Shown in pieces: positions 31,411-40,744 of a DNA stretch of 64,000 nucleotides. Both the position numbers and the translations under genes were made by a program. The stretch covers positions 62,001 to 126,000 of the forward strand of contig NZ_JACHLU010000005.1 in assembly GCF_014204625.1 (NCBI RefSeq). The letters run 5' to 3'. The notes below the pieces were generated by a model that ran no database searches, was not told the origin of the DNA, and saw nothing but the letters and a program-made list of their open reading frames with translations. The DNA is from Gillisella vitis (GTDB lineage Bacteria > Pseudomonadota > Alphaproteobacteria > Rhizobiales > Rhizobiaceae). Each line of letters starts with the position of its first letter. Position 1 is the first letter of the stretch.

Positions 31411-32607
31411 ATGAGTCCTGACGACATAGCCCAAGCCATGACGGGCACCATCACCGCCGTGACAGCAAACCGTCATGAAGCGATTTTGCCATCCCCCATG
31501 GTGCAAAACCATGCCAGCTTTCTGCATTGGCTTGGCGATGGATCATTGGTGTGCGCATGGTTTGGCGGCACACTGGAAGGAAAATCCGATATTTCAATTT
31601 TCGCATCGGTCTTGACGCCAGATGCAGAGTGCTGGGGACCAGCCCAACAGCTCAGCTTCGACAATGCTCATTCCGAGCAGAATCCCGTGTTGTTTACTGC
31701 GCCCGATGGCAGGCTTTGGCTGTTCCACACATCACAACCCTCTGGCAATCAGGATGAGTGCCAGATCCGCATGGTGGAGATTAACCGCAATGCCGATCAT
31801 CCCACTCAACTCGTCGCCGAGGGGTGCCATTATCTCGACCTGCCGCGCGGCTGCTTTATTCGTGCGCCGCTGGTGGTGCGCGATGATGGCGCATGGCTGC
31901 TGCCGATCTTCAGATGCATCCAGCGCCCCGGTCAGAAATGGAATGGCAGCCATGACCTCGCAGCCATGGGTGTCTCGCTGGACGGTGGCAAGACATGGCA
32001 ACTCGAGGAGCTTGCCCAATCAACCGGCTGTGTTCACATGAGCCCGGTCGCCCTCGGGGATACACAACACATAGCCCTTTTCCGGCGCAGGCAGGCCGAT
32101 TTTGTCTATCGCACAGAGAGCGTCGATGGTGGTCGCACATGGTCACAGCCCCAGCCAACGGATGTGCCGAACAACAATTCATCCATCGCAGCCATACGGC
32201 TCGGCAACGGCCGGGTGGCGATGATCTGCAATCCGGTCAATGCGGCGCAATCATCTGATCGTCGTGCATCCCTCTATGACGAACTGGGCGTTGAGGATGA
32301 CCGGCCAGACGCAGACCCGACAGGTGGTTGCGTGCCCGTCTGGGGCGTGCCACGGGCGCCGGTGAGCCTGTGCCTTTCCGATGATGGCGGGCTGACATTT
32401 CCGATCCGGCTGATGGTGGAAGACGGGCCGGGCACCTGCCTGTCAAACGATTCGACCGATGGCCGCAATCAGGAAATGTCCTATCCATGGCTTTTGGAGG
32501 GCGCGGACGGCAGCCTGCATATTACTTACACCTATCATCGGCGCGCCATCAAATATGTCCGCCTGGCCAAGGGCTGGGCAGAAACGACAAGCAGGAGAGA
32601 CAGATGA
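31411..32607 (+). CDS. Sialidase-like beta-propeller protein with Asp-box repeats
   Basis: A 398-residue protein of the predicted-neuraminidase group (COG4692 type). Three Asp-box motifs are visible ([24 protein letters not shown]), which mark propeller blades, and the start ([35 protein letters not shown]) and end ([28 protein letters not shown]) match the group. There is no signal peptide, so it should act in the cytosol on an imported glycoside. True sialidase activity is not proven by these motifs; related propellers cleave other acidic sugars. Its stop overlaps the next start (ATGA). Confidence 0.8.
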   Translation: MSPDDIAQAMTGTITAVTANRHEAILPSPMVQNHASFLHWLGDGSLVCAWFGGTLEGKSDISIFASVLTPDAECWGPAQQLSFDNAHSEQNPVLFTAPDGRLWLFHTSQPSGNQDECQIRMVEINRNADHPTQLVAEGCHYLDLPRGCFIRAPLVVRDDGAWLLPIFRCIQRPGQKWNGSHDLAAMGVSLDGGKTWQLEELAQSTGCVHMSPVALGDTQHIALFRRRQADFVYRTESVDGGRTWSQPQPTDVPNNNSSIAAIRLGNGRVAMICNPVNAAQSSDRRASLYDELGVEDDRPDADPTGGCVPVWGVPRAPVSLCLSDDGGLTFPIRLMVEDGPGTCLSNDSTDGRNQEMSYPWLLEGADGSLHITYTYHRRAIKYVRLAKGWAETTSRRDR

Positions 32608-33560
32608 GCAAAACCATTGGCATAACCATTGGTGACATTTGTGGCGTTGGGCCAGAAATCACAGTTCGGGCGCTGGCCGAGATGTCCGAAACGGATCGCT
32701 CGCACACAAAAATCTACGGCAATCTGGCAACGCTGAATGCTGCCCGCGATGCGCTGGGCCTCACATTGGATCTCGCCCCTTTTGTCGTTGATTTACCCGT
32801 CGAGGGCGCTCCCTTGCCATGGGGGCATTTGTCTCCTGTGGCGGGGGATGCAGCTTTTCGCTTTATCGAGCGGGCCGTGCGGGATGCCGAGGCGGGCACA
32901 ATCGGCTGTATCGTCACAGCCCCCATCAACAAGGAAGCGCTGAACCTTGCAGGCCACCACTATGATGGCCACACCGGCATGTTGCGCAGCCTGACAAGCG
33001 CGAATGCTGCCTATATGCTGCTGGCCTCAGAGCGGCTTAAAGTGATCCATGTCTCCACCCATGTGTCCTTGCAGGACGCCATCCGCCGCGCAACGACGGA
33101 GCGGATACTGGCAACCATCCGGGCGGGCGACGCCCATTTGAAGCGTATTGGTTATGAAAAACCGCGCATTGCCGTTGCAGGCATCAACCCCCATTGCGGC
33201 GAAAACGGTCTGTTTGGCACGGAAGATGACGACCAGATTGCCCCTGCCGTGGCGGCGGCCCGCAATGAGGGTATCGACGTACAAGGCCCGATCTCGGCCG
33301 ACACCGTGTTCCATCGGGCCTATACCGGGGCCTTTGATCTGGTTGTGGCGCAATATCACGATCAGGGCCATATCCCCATCAAGCTCGTGGCCTTTGATAC
33401 TGCGGTCAATGTATCCGTAGACTTACCAATTGATCGCACCTCCGTGGATCACGGTACGGCCTTCGACATTGCCGGCAAGGGCATTGCCAACCACGGCAAT
33501 ATGAATTCGGCCATAGCCTACGCGCGCAAGCTCGTCGCGGGTCGCGCTGAGAAAGGATAA
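32604..33560 (+). CDS. pdxA2: PdxA2-type 4-phospho-D-threonate/erythronate dehydrogenase
   Basis: A 318-residue NAD- and metal-dependent dehydrogenase of the PdxA family, start at 32604 overlapping the upstream stop. Metal ligands match PdxA: H153 (STHVSLQDA), H197 (GINPHCGE) and H252 ([10 protein letters not shown]); TAPINKEAL is also typical. Because a four-carbon acid-sugar kinase gene lies close by and no other vitamin B6 gene does, it most likely belongs to the PdxA2 group, which oxidises and decarboxylates 4-phospho-D-threonate or -erythronate to dihydroxyacetone phosphate, rather than to biosynthetic PdxA. Confidence 0.85.
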   Translation: MSKTIGITIGDICGVGPEITVRALAEMSETDRSHTKIYGNLATLNAARDALGLTLDLAPFVVDLPVEGAPLPWGHLSPVAGDAAFRFIERAVRDAEAGTIGCIVTAPINKEALNLAGHHYDGHTGMLRSLTSANAAYMLLASERLKVIHVSTHVSLQDAIRRATTERILATIRAGDAHLKRIGYEKPRIAVAGINPHCGENGLFGTEDDDQIAPAVAAARNEGIDVQGPISADTVFHRAYTGAFDLVVAQYHDQGHIPIKLVAFDTAVNVSVDLPIDRTSVDHGTAFDIAGKGIANHGNMNSAIAYARKLVAGRAEKG

Positions 33561-33564
33561 TCCC

Positions 33565-34683
33565 ATGGCCATTGCTGCGATAACACTCCACCAGCCAAAG
33601 CGGCTGATTGTTGGAGCCAAAACCATCAACGAGGTTGGCCCATGGGCCGGATCAATTGGCTCGACACTGGTCATTGCCTCGCCCATGACGGCGGGCTTTG
33701 CCGATCGCCTGCATCTGAAGGGAAAAGTCACGGTTTTTGACGCCATTCCCGGTGAGCCCGATATTGCCACGCTGGATGCAGCGCTGGCTGAAGCGCGCCG
33801 GGTCAAGCCCGATCTGATTGTCGGTCTTGGCGGCGGCTCTGTGATGGATGTTGCCAAACTGGTAGCAGCACTCTGGGACTCCGGGCAGACACTGGGCGAT
33901 GTGGCCGGACCAAACAAGGTGGCGGGACGCAATACACATCTTGCCCAGATAGCAACCACAGCAGGCACCGGCTCGGAAGCCGGGATTCGCTCGCTGATCA
34001 CCGACCGCGAGAAAGGCAGCAAGATTGCGGTCGAAAGCCCGCATCTGATTGCCGATCTTGCGATTCTGGACCCGGAGCTGACCTATTCAGTCCCATCGGC
34101 GGTCACGGCAGCAACCGGGGTGGATGCCATGGCCCATTGCGTGGAAGCCTTTACCAACCGTCGCGCCCACCCGATGATCGACGGTTTTGCCCGTATGGGG
34201 TTTCGTCTGGTCGGGCAGTTTCTGGCCCGCGCTGTCAAGGATGGCGAAGATACCCAAGCCCGCGAAGGCCTGATGCTGGCCTCCTATTACGGTGGCATTT
34301 GCCTTGGTCCGGTCAATACGGCCGCTGGCCACGCCATTGCTTATCCGCTCGGTACCTTGTTGCATTTGCCCCATGGCTTGGCCAATGCGGTGATTTTCCC
34401 GCATGTTCTGGCCTTTAACCAACCCGCCGTCCCCGAAAAAACCGCGGAAGTGGCCGATGCCCTTGGGTTGGGCCACAATCTGGATCAGGATCATCTTCGG
34501 GCTGCGGCCTGCGGCTTCTGCTCCAGCCTCGGCATCGAGATGTCTCTTGCTGCCCACGGAGCCAGACAGGATGCGTTGCCCCGCTTTGCCGCTGATGCCC
34601 ATGCCATCCGCCGCCTGATGGACAATAATCCCATTGATATGAGCATTGAAGATGTCCTGGCCATCTATCAGGCCGCGTTTTGA
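33565..34683 (+). CDS. Iron-containing alcohol dehydrogenase
   Basis: A 372-residue group III (Fe-ADH) enzyme. DLIVGLGGGSVMDVAK (about residues 84-99) is the NAD-binding signature, TTAGTGSEA follows, and the metal-binding histidines lie in GVDAMAHCVEAF and HGLANAVIFPHVLAFN. Four bases separate it from pdxA2, so it is in the sialidase-like operon. Substrate is unknown; within this cluster it may interconvert an aldehyde and alcohol arising from the aldolase step. A strong hairpin follows the stop. Confidence 0.87.
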   Translation: MAIAAITLHQPKRLIVGAKTINEVGPWAGSIGSTLVIASPMTAGFADRLHLKGKVTVFDAIPGEPDIATLDAALAEARRVKPDLIVGLGGGSVMDVAKLVAALWDSGQTLGDVAGPNKVAGRNTHLAQIATTAGTGSEAGIRSLITDREKGSKIAVESPHLIADLAILDPELTYSVPSAVTAATGVDAMAHCVEAFTNRRAHPMIDGFARMGFRLVGQFLARAVKDGEDTQAREGLMLASYYGGICLGPVNTAAGHAIAYPLGTLLHLPHGLANAVIFPHVLAFNQPAVPEKTAEVADALGLGHNLDQDHLRAAACGFCSSLGIEMSLAAHGARQDALPRFAADAHAIRRLMDNNPIDMSIEDVLAIYQAAF

Positions 34684-34695
34684 CCCCATTATCAC

Positions 34696-34720
34696 AATAC
34701 TCCGGGTCAACCGGAGTATT
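34696..34720. terminator. Bidirectional terminator between convergent operons
   Basis: Perfect 10-bp stem AATACTCCGG/CCGGAGTATT with loop GTCAA, placed exactly between the stop codons of the iron alcohol dehydrogenase (ends 34683) and the GntR gene on the other strand (ends 34721). Confidence 0.7.
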
Positions 34721-35428
34721 CTACTCCCGCGAGGATGATAAAAACAACCGCTCCCGAGAGCCGGTCAAATGCGTGTACATCAAGTGCCGTGCCATTTTCC
34801 CATCGCGGGCCGCGATGGCCTTTGCGATTGCTTCATGCTCGCCAAAAACCCGCACAAGGCCAGAGGCTTCCTTCTTGATCGACGCTCCGTGAAACTTCAT
34901 GCCAACGGCGATATGTTCCTTCAACGCCTCCATGGCCGTTGAAAAATAATTGTTCTGGGCTGCCCGTGAAATTGCCAGATGGAACTGATAGTCGGCATCC
35001 TCACGATGGGACTGACGGTTGGTGGCATCCCGCATCAGCTCCAACGCCTGAAAAATGCTGGTCATCATCGCTTCATCATGGCGCACGGCTGCGGCTTCTG
35101 CCGCCGCAGGCTCCAGCGTCAGGCGAAATTCATAACAGTTGAGAAGATCGGCGATATTCTCCAATTGCCCAAAGCCAAGCGGCTCACGCAGGCCAAGAGC
35201 GCGCACGAAGCTACCGGCACCCCGCCGTGAATAAATCAGCCCTTGATCGCGCAAGCGCTTGAGCGCTTCACGAATAACGGGGCGGGAAACCTCGAATTCT
35301 GTCGCCAGATCGTGTTCTGTGGGCAAGCGCTCATCCGGCTTGTAAGCGCCGGATTTAATGGCGCGATGCATCCGCTCAAACACAATATCGGGAAGTCCCT
35401 TTCGTGGCGCTCCATTCAACAATGCCAT
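34721..35428 (-). CDS. GntR-family regulator with FCD domain
   Basis: A 235-residue regulator: N-terminal winged helix (DERLPTEHDLATEFEVSRPVIREALKRL, residues 33-60) and an all-helical FCD ligand-binding domain with metal-binding residues in DADYQFHLAI and GEHEAIAKAI. FCD regulators usually sense carboxylic acids or sugar acids. Its ATG directly abuts the stop of the acid-sugar kinase gene, so it is co-expressed with it and probably controls the kinase, transporter and sialidase-like operons. Confidence 0.88.
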   Translation of the reverse strand: MALLNGAPRKGLPDIVFERMHRAIKSGAYKPDERLPTEHDLATEFEVSRPVIREALKRLRDQGLIYSRRGAGSFVRALGLREPLGFGQLENIADLLNCYEFRLTLEPAAAEAAAVRHDEAMMTSIFQALELMRDATNRQSHREDADYQFHLAISRAAQNNYFSTAMEALKEHIAVGMKFHGASIKKEASGLVRVFGEHEAIAKAIAARDGKMARHLMYTHLTGSRERLFLSSSRE

Positions 35429-36460
35429 TTATCGCCCTATCTCAGTGATCATGCCACCTGCAATTTTCGCTAATGTATCAGGCTGCCCGAAACCACCCGA
35501 CTTGGCAATAATGCAGCACCCGTCCACATAGGCCAGACCCAGACCCGGCATACATTCACCCATCAATCGAAATCGGGAAACGCCCATGCGCGCAAGAACG
35601 GCCTCTGCGGTTGCCCCGCCGGATAACAATAATGTCGATACAGAACCCGTCAGCACAGGCACAACAGATGCAGCAAGATGCGATGAGACCGCTTGCCCAG
35701 AGCACTCCTCCGCCCCCGGCACGGCCCGAACAAGGGTCATGTGCTGATCAACAGGGCGTTTGTCCAGCAATTGGCCATTGGGGGCCTGACGGTCATCGGT
35801 TGGATAACGCCGCTTCAACTCTTCAATCTGCGCAAGCGTAATCGGATCGCGTGACCCTATGACACAGAGCATTTTGCCATCTGGAATCGCAGCCAGTTGC
35901 GTCTGCGCCTGTCCGGTCATCCATTGCGCCAGCGCTTCGGACAAGCCCCGCGCGCCAATGAAAAGATCAACCCCCACTGCCAGCGCTTCGCTCAACGCAA
36001 CAGACATCTCTGCTTGTGTTGCAATATCGGGAATGAGACAGGCCCCTGCCCTTGACCCTAACCTGCCAGCCACCGAAATCGGGACATCGACACCAAAGCC
36101 CGTAACCTTGCCAGCAACAACAATCCGGCCAAACTCCGGGATGGCAGGTGCCACCAATGCATGTTGAAACGACATCATATCCAGCTCGGCGGCGATATGG
36201 CCCTTCAGACGCGAGTCAATCTTCTTGAACAATTGCGTGCCCACCGGCAGCCGGGACAGAGCGTTATGTGTGGCCGCACGTGCATTTTTTTCCGATCCTT
36301 CCCGACAGCCAAGGTTTATGGAGACAACAGCGGGATCTTGCGCAAGCGCAAGATCAATTCCGACCAGATCAAGCGCAATCTCCGTATGCAGACCACGTCC
36401 CGCAAAGGGGGCGGCAGAATCGAGAGCACCCGTCAGATCATCAGCAAAAATGGCCAGCAT
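35429..36460 (-). CDS. Four-carbon acid sugar kinase (DUF1537 family)
   Basis: A 343-residue ATP-dependent kinase of the OtnK/DtnK family, which phosphorylates D-threonate, D-erythronate or 3-oxo-tetronates at O4. N-terminal substrate domain: IFADDLTGALDSAAPFA and FKKIDSRLKGH; C-terminal nucleotide domain: LLLSGGATAEAVLARMG and IIAKSGGFG. It is shorter than many family members (about 400-430), mainly in the middle. Its product is the substrate expected for the PdxA2-type enzyme nearby, making a kinase-dehydrogenase route to dihydroxyacetone phosphate. Confidence 0.87.
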   Translation of the reverse strand: MLAIFADDLTGALDSAAPFAGRGLHTEIALDLVGIDLALAQDPAVVSINLGCREGSEKNARAATHNALSRLPVGTQLFKKIDSRLKGHIAAELDMMSFQHALVAPAIPEFGRIVVAGKVTGFGVDVPISVAGRLGSRAGACLIPDIATQAEMSVALSEALAVGVDLFIGARGLSEALAQWMTGQAQTQLAAIPDGKMLCVIGSRDPITLAQIEELKRRYPTDDRQAPNGQLLDKRPVDQHMTLVRAVPGAEECSGQAVSSHLAASVVPVLTGSVSTLLLSGGATAEAVLARMGVSRFRLMGECMPGLGLAYVDGCCIIAKSGGFGQPDTLAKIAGGMITEIGR

Positions 36461-36513
36461 TCATCCATCCAAAGAAAAAGTTGTTATCTTTAGTTTTGTA
36501 AAATTTCTTTGAA

Positions 36514-36548
36514 AGTCAAGTTATTAATAAAATCAATATACATATTGA
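36514..36548 (-). promoter_or_regulatory. Promoter -35 box and dyad of the kinase-GntR operon
   Basis: On the minus strand TTGACT (36519-36514) lies in AT-rich DNA about 55 bases from the kinase start, and just upstream is the dyad TCAATAT-AC-ATATTGA (36533-36548). The rest of the 436-bp gap 36461-36896 shows no gene, apart from a second dyad noted separately. Confidence 0.35.
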
Positions 36549-36797
36549 TACCATAGATCTGCAAAAACCAACAGCTCAGGCCACACACATGTCTGTGTCG
36601 ATTTTGACGATTGCCAACGCCCATCACATACCATTCGCCAAGTGGCATGGGCACGTTATCGGAAAATAGCCACACCCCCCAAAATTCAGGTCTGAATTCA
36701 CTATCAAAAGTCAGGGGTCCATAAAATTGATCAGATAAATTTTCGAATTTCTAAAATATTAAGATTCTTGCGACTACGATATTAAAAAGAGCGGATT

Positions 36798-36819
36798 GCA
36801 GCTATAAGTTTATAGTTGC
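36798..36819. promoter_or_regulatory. Dyad upstream of the chemoreceptor gene
   Basis: GCAGCTATAA (36798-36807) and TTATAGTTGC (36810-36819) form a 10-bp inverted repeat with one mismatch and a 2-bp centre, about 80 bp before the chemoreceptor start. Regulator unknown. Confidence 0.35.
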
Positions 36820-36896
36820 GGCCAATTCCACACAATGACACGAATAGAGACCGTGATTCGTCTCTGAATAAGCATGTCGCTAGGAGGCGATACTCG

Positions 36897-38672
36897 ATGT
36901 TTGGCCAGTTTCGTGTTTCCCGTATGCAAATTGATGCATTAAAATTAATCACCGCAAACATCATGATCGCAGATATTGACCTCAATATACGTTACATGAA
37001 CGAATCTGTCATGGAGCTGCTGAAAGAGGCCGCGTCGGATCTGAAAAAGGAACTTCCTCGCTTCGACTTTGACAAGCTCATTGGCAGCAACATCGATATT
37101 TTTCACAAAAACCCTTCGCACCAGCGCAATATGCTGGCCGCGCTCAAGACCCAGCACAGGGCAACGATCTGGGTTGGTCATCGCGCTTTCGACCTCATCG
37201 TGACCCCCTTGCAGGAAAGCGGTAAAACAACAGGTTTTGTGGTTGAATGGGCAAACGCCAAAGAGCGGCTGCAAAATCTGGACTATCAAGGGCAGATGAT
37301 GGCCATCAGCCGCTCTCAGGGCATTATCGAGTTCACAACCGAGGGCGAAATCGTCACCGCCAACGAGAATCTCCTTAAAGCCATGGATTATCGACTGGAC
37401 GAAATCAAGGGTCGCCACCACAGCATGTTGGTCAGCCCTGAATACGCCAAATCATCAGACTATAAAGAGTTCTGGGCCGCCCTTCGCCGCGGTGAAGTTC
37501 AGGCTGCCGAGTTCACTCGCTATGGCAAGAATGGCAAGCTTGTGGTGATCAATGCGGCCTACAATCCTATTCTCGATGCCAACGGAAAAGTCACAAAGAT
37601 CGTCAAATTTGCAACCGATGTCACAGAACGGGTCAATGCCGTAAACGCGATTGGCAACGCCTTGACACGGCTTTCCGAGGGCGATGTTTCCTTCAATCTG
37701 GACAAACCGTTTGCGCCCGATTTTGAAGGGCTGCGCCAGGCCATGAACGACGCGCTGACCCAGATGCGCAATACGCTGGGGGCCGTGGCACACTCAACCA
37801 GCCAGATCGACAATGGAACCCGTGAAATCAGCCAGAGTGCAGAAGACCTGTCCAAGCGAACCGAGCAGCAGGCAGCCTCCCTTGAAGAAACCGCCGCAGC
37901 GCTTGACGAAATCACGGTCAATGTGACCAATGCCTCCAAGCGTGCCGATGAAGCCCGTCATGCCGCCTCAACTGCGAGCGACAATGCAGTGCGATCTGGC
38001 AAAGTCGTGGATGATGCTGTGGGCGCAATGTCGCGCATCGAAAATTCCTCCAATCAGATCTCCAACATCATTGGCGTGATTGACGAAATTGCCTTTCAGA
38101 CCAATCTGCTGGCGCTGAATGCCGGCGTTGAAGCCGCCCGCGCTGGCGAAGCGGGTAAAGGCTTTGCCGTGGTCGCGCAGGAAGTGCGTGAGCTTGCCCA
38201 GCGCTCTGCGCAGGCGGCAAAGGAAATCAAGGAGCTGATCCGCAACTCCTCCAACGAGGTCAGCACTGGTGTGAAACTGGTGAGCGAAACCGGCGACGCA
38301 CTCCGCACCATCCAGCAGAATATTGTTGCGGTAAACGAACATATGGAAGCCATCACCAGCTCCGCCCGCGAACAGGCAACCGGCCTCTCCGAAGTCAATG
38401 CAGCCGTCAATCAGATGGACCAGGTCACACAACAGAATGCGGCCATGGTGGAAGAGACCAACGCTGCCAGCGCAACACTTGCGCAGGAAACGGCACGCCT
38501 GCGCCAGCTGATTGAAAAATTCAAACTGGGCAATAGCATTGGGGAAAGCGCACCAGTGCGCCAGCTTGCTGTTGCCAACGCAAGCCACAAGCCAAGCGCA
38601 TCGCCTGCCCGCGCCATGCTGGCAAAAGTTGCCAGCTCAGGTGCATCGTCGGGTGGATGGAGCGAATTCTAA
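36897..38672 (+). CDS. Soluble methyl-accepting chemotaxis protein with two PAS domains
   Basis: A 591-residue receptor from the ATG at 36897 (AGGAGG eight bases upstream). No membrane segment is visible: residues about 10-110 and 130-235 look like PAS domains (the second with [23 protein letters not shown]), then a HAMP-like linker and a methyl-accepting domain with the conserved hairpin tip ([37 protein letters not shown]). It ends in GWSEF, resembling the C-terminal pentapeptide tether for CheR/CheB. A cytosolic redox, oxygen or metabolic sensor is likely. No other che genes are in the window, so it is an orphan receptor. Confidence 0.9.
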   Translation: MFGQFRVSRMQIDALKLITANIMIADIDLNIRYMNESVMELLKEAASDLKKELPRFDFDKLIGSNIDIFHKNPSHQRNMLAALKTQHRATIWVGHRAFDLIVTPLQESGKTTGFVVEWANAKERLQNLDYQGQMMAISRSQGIIEFTTEGEIVTANENLLKAMDYRLDEIKGRHHSMLVSPEYAKSSDYKEFWAALRRGEVQAAEFTRYGKNGKLVVINAAYNPILDANGKVTKIVKFATDVTERVNAVNAIGNALTRLSEGDVSFNLDKPFAPDFEGLRQAMNDALTQMRNTLGAVAHSTSQIDNGTREISQSAEDLSKRTEQQAASLEETAAALDEITVNVTNASKRADEARHAASTASDNAVRSGKVVDDAVGAMSRIENSSNQISNIIGVIDEIAFQTNLLALNAGVEAARAGEAGKGFAVVAQEVRELAQRSAQAAKEIKELIRNSSNEVSTGVKLVSETGDALRTIQQNIVAVNEHMEAITSSAREQATGLSEVNAAVNQMDQVTQQNAAMVEETNAASATLAQETARLRQLIEKFKLGNSIGESAPVRQLAVANASHKPSASPARAMLAKVASSGASSGGWSEF

Positions 38673-38673
38673 A

Positions 38674-38718
38674 GCATGTCGCGTTTTATTGTCCGCAATA
38701 AAACGATAACGTACATGC
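38674..38718. terminator. Hairpin after the chemoreceptor gene
   Basis: GTTTTATTG (38683-38691) pairs with CAATAAAAC (38696-38704) around a TCCG loop, and GCATGT/ACATGC extends the fold outside. It starts directly behind the stop codon (38672). Confidence 0.5.
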
Positions 38719-38733
38719 GAAAAAGAAAGAGCT

Positions 38734-38774
38734 AAAGCCTGTCGCAGTGAATCCTATTCACTGCGACAGGCTTT
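38734..38774. terminator. Long perfect hairpin between chemoreceptor and cysA
   Basis: AAAGCCTGTCGCAGTGAAT (38734-38752) pairs perfectly over 19 bp with 38756-38774 around a CCT loop. It lies between convergent genes and can end transcription from both sides; it could equally be a dispersed palindrome, since two other palindromes flank it. Confidence 0.55.
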
Positions 38775-38792
38775 AACGTTTGTCAGGGAAAA

Positions 38793-38829
38793 AGAGTGTG
38801 TCAGGTTCAATCTGAACCTGACACACTCT
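38793..38829. repeat. Dispersed palindrome A, perfect copy
   Basis: AGAGTGTGTCAGGTTCA (38793-38809), loop ATC, and its exact 17-bp complement at 38813-38829. The right end overlaps the TAG stop codon of cysA (38830-38828). Variant copies: 24903-24940, 43972-44006, 46051-46070, 46364-46396, 53473-53493. Confidence 0.7.
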
Positions 38830-39853
38830 AAAACACCGCCCAGCGGGTCGGCAGGAAGTGAATGATCTCACCCTGTTTTGCGTCGACGCTCAAAGGCAAT
38901 TCTACTTCAATCCGCGCATCAGCGCCCAAGCCCAGATCAAGTTCGGCGATCCGCGCCCCCGCAAGCCTGCGACTGGAAACAAGCGTACCCTGAAGCGCCG
39001 GACCACTGGCACGCAATGCAATGTCCTGCGGGCGAAAAAACAGGCGCGTGCCGGTTCCCTTGCCTGCTTCCAGTCCGAGCGTCTCACCCTTGAACAGCAC
39101 CTGGCCATTTTCGGTCGTAACCGGCAGCGAGGCGCTATCGCCGACAAACGAGAAGACAAAGGCTGATTGCGGACGATCATAGATGTCATCGGCAGACCCC
39201 ACCTGCTCTATTTTTCCCTGGCTCATCACCACAACGCGATCTGCAAGTTCCAGCGCCTCTTCCTGATCATGGGTCACAAACAGCGTTGTATGGCCCGTGC
39301 GGTCGTGAAACTCCCGCAGCCATTTGCGCAATTCCTTGCGCACCTTGGCATCCAGCGCGCCAAAAGGCTCATCCAGAAGCAGCACGCGCGGCTCGATTGC
39401 CATGGCACGCGCCAAAGCAACACGCTGGCGCTGACCACCGGACAATTGCCCCGGATAACGGCCTTCCATGCCCGTCAACTGCACCATCTCAATCAGTTCT
39501 TCGACCCGCCGTCTGATCTCGGCCTTCGGTGGGCGATCCTTGCTGGTGCGCACATTCAGTCCAAAGGCGATATTGTCAAACACGCTCATATGGCGAAAAA
39601 GTGCGTAATGCTGAAAGACAAAGCCAACATTGCGCTCCTGCACGCTTTTCCACGACGCATCATCTGCACCAAACAGGATGCGTCCCTGTGTGGGAAATTC
39701 AAGCCCGGCAACCAGCCGCAGAAGAGTGGTTTTGCCAGACCCTGAGGGGCCAAGCAGGGCGATCAACTCGCCGGATGAAATGTGCAGGGAAACGTCGTGG
39801 AGGGCGGGAAAGTCGCCGAATTCCTTGCGAATCCTGTCGATATGGATGTCCAT
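38828..39853 (-). CDS. cysA: Sulfate/thiosulfate ABC transporter ATPase
   Basis: A 341-residue ATPase: Walker [21 protein letters not shown], signature [15 protein letters not shown], Walker [13 protein letters not shown] and switch [13 protein letters not shown], followed by a C-terminal TOBE/regulatory domain (about residues 240-341, FRPQDIAL). The [27 protein letters not shown] stretch is typical of CysA. Last gene of sbp-cysT-cysW-cysA. Its final codon overlaps dispersed palindrome A. Confidence 0.93.
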   Translation of the reverse strand: MDIHIDRIRKEFGDFPALHDVSLHISSGELIALLGPSGSGKTTLLRLVAGLEFPTQGRILFGADDASWKSVQERNVGFVFQHYALFRHMSVFDNIAFGLNVRTSKDRPPKAEIRRRVEELIEMVQLTGMEGRYPGQLSGGQRQRVALARAMAIEPRVLLLDEPFGALDAKVRKELRKWLREFHDRTGHTTLFVTHDQEEALELADRVVVMSQGKIEQVGSADDIYDRPQSAFVFSFVGDSASLPVTTENGQVLFKGETLGLEAGKGTGTRLFFRPQDIALRASGPALQGTLVSSRRLAGARIAELDLGLGADARIEVELPLSVDAKQGEIIHFLPTRWAVF

Positions 39854-39871
39854 GAGACTGTATCCTTGGGC

Positions 39872-40744
39872 TTATTTATGCTTGTTGCCACCGCCAACCT
39901 CGTCACCGAAGCGCAATTCCAGCAGCGTACGGAGAATGAGGGTGACAAGAGCAAGCGCTGCCAGAAGTGAGGCAACGGCAAAGGCGCCCCCACTGTTGTA
40001 ATCGTTGTAAAGCGCTTCGATCTGAAGCGGCATCGTATCTGTTTTGCCGCGCACATGGCCCGACACCACGGAAACAGCACCAAACTCACCCATAGCGCGT
40101 GCATTACACAGCAAAACGCCATAGAGCAGCGCCCATTTGATGTTAGGCAGCGTCACCCGAAAAAAGGTTTGCAGGCCGGATGCCCCAAGCGTGATCGCCG
40201 CTTCTTCATCGGCTGTGCCTTGCGCCTCCATCAATGGAATAAGTTCGCGCGCAATGAACGGGAAGGTAACGAAAATCGTTGCCAGCAGAATGCCGGGGAA
40301 GGCGAAAACAACCGGAAAGCCCATAGCCCGCAATTGCGGACCAAGCCAGCTATCTGCACCAAACAGCAGCACATAGACCAGACCCGAGATGACCGGCGAC
40401 ACCGAAAACGGCAGGTCTATCAGCGTTGTCAGGAAGGTTTTGCCCTTGAATTCAAATTTGGCAATGGCCCAGGCCGCCGAAATACCGAAAATCAGATTAA
40501 ACGGCACGGCAATGGCGGCCACCGCAAGCGTCAGGCGGATGGATGACAGCGTGTCCCGATCGGTCAGCGTATCGGAAAAAGAGCTCCAGCCCGCCTGAAA
40601 CACGCGCACCAGCACAGCCCCCAGCGGCAAGACCAGAAAAAGCGCCAGAAACAGAAACGCCAGACCAATCAACAGCCAGCGAATGATGGCCGGTTCCGTC
40701 ACCGCATCACGGCTCTTGTGCATGACATGTCCATGATCAACCAT
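39872..40744 (-). CDS. cysW: Sulfate ABC permease CysW
   Basis: A 290-residue permease (start 40744, overlapping the cysT stop by 8 bases). Six membrane segments and the coupling loop EAAITLGASGLQTFFRVTLPNI are visible; NARAMGEFGAVSVVSGHVRGKTDTMPLQIEALYNDY is the diagnostic CysW block near the C-terminus. Forms the channel with CysT. Confidence 0.93.
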   Translation of the reverse strand: MVDHGHVMHKSRDAVTEPAIIRWLLIGLAFLFLALFLVLPLGAVLVRVFQAGWSSFSDTLTDRDTLSSIRLTLAVAAIAVPFNLIFGISAAWAIAKFEFKGKTFLTTLIDLPFSVSPVISGLVYVLLFGADSWLGPQLRAMGFPVVFAFPGILLATIFVTFPFIARELIPLMEAQGTADEEAAITLGASGLQTFFRVTLPNIKWALLYGVLLCNARAMGEFGAVSVVSGHVRGKTDTMPLQIEALYNDYNSGGAFAVASLLAALALVTLILRTLLELRFGDEVGGGNKHK

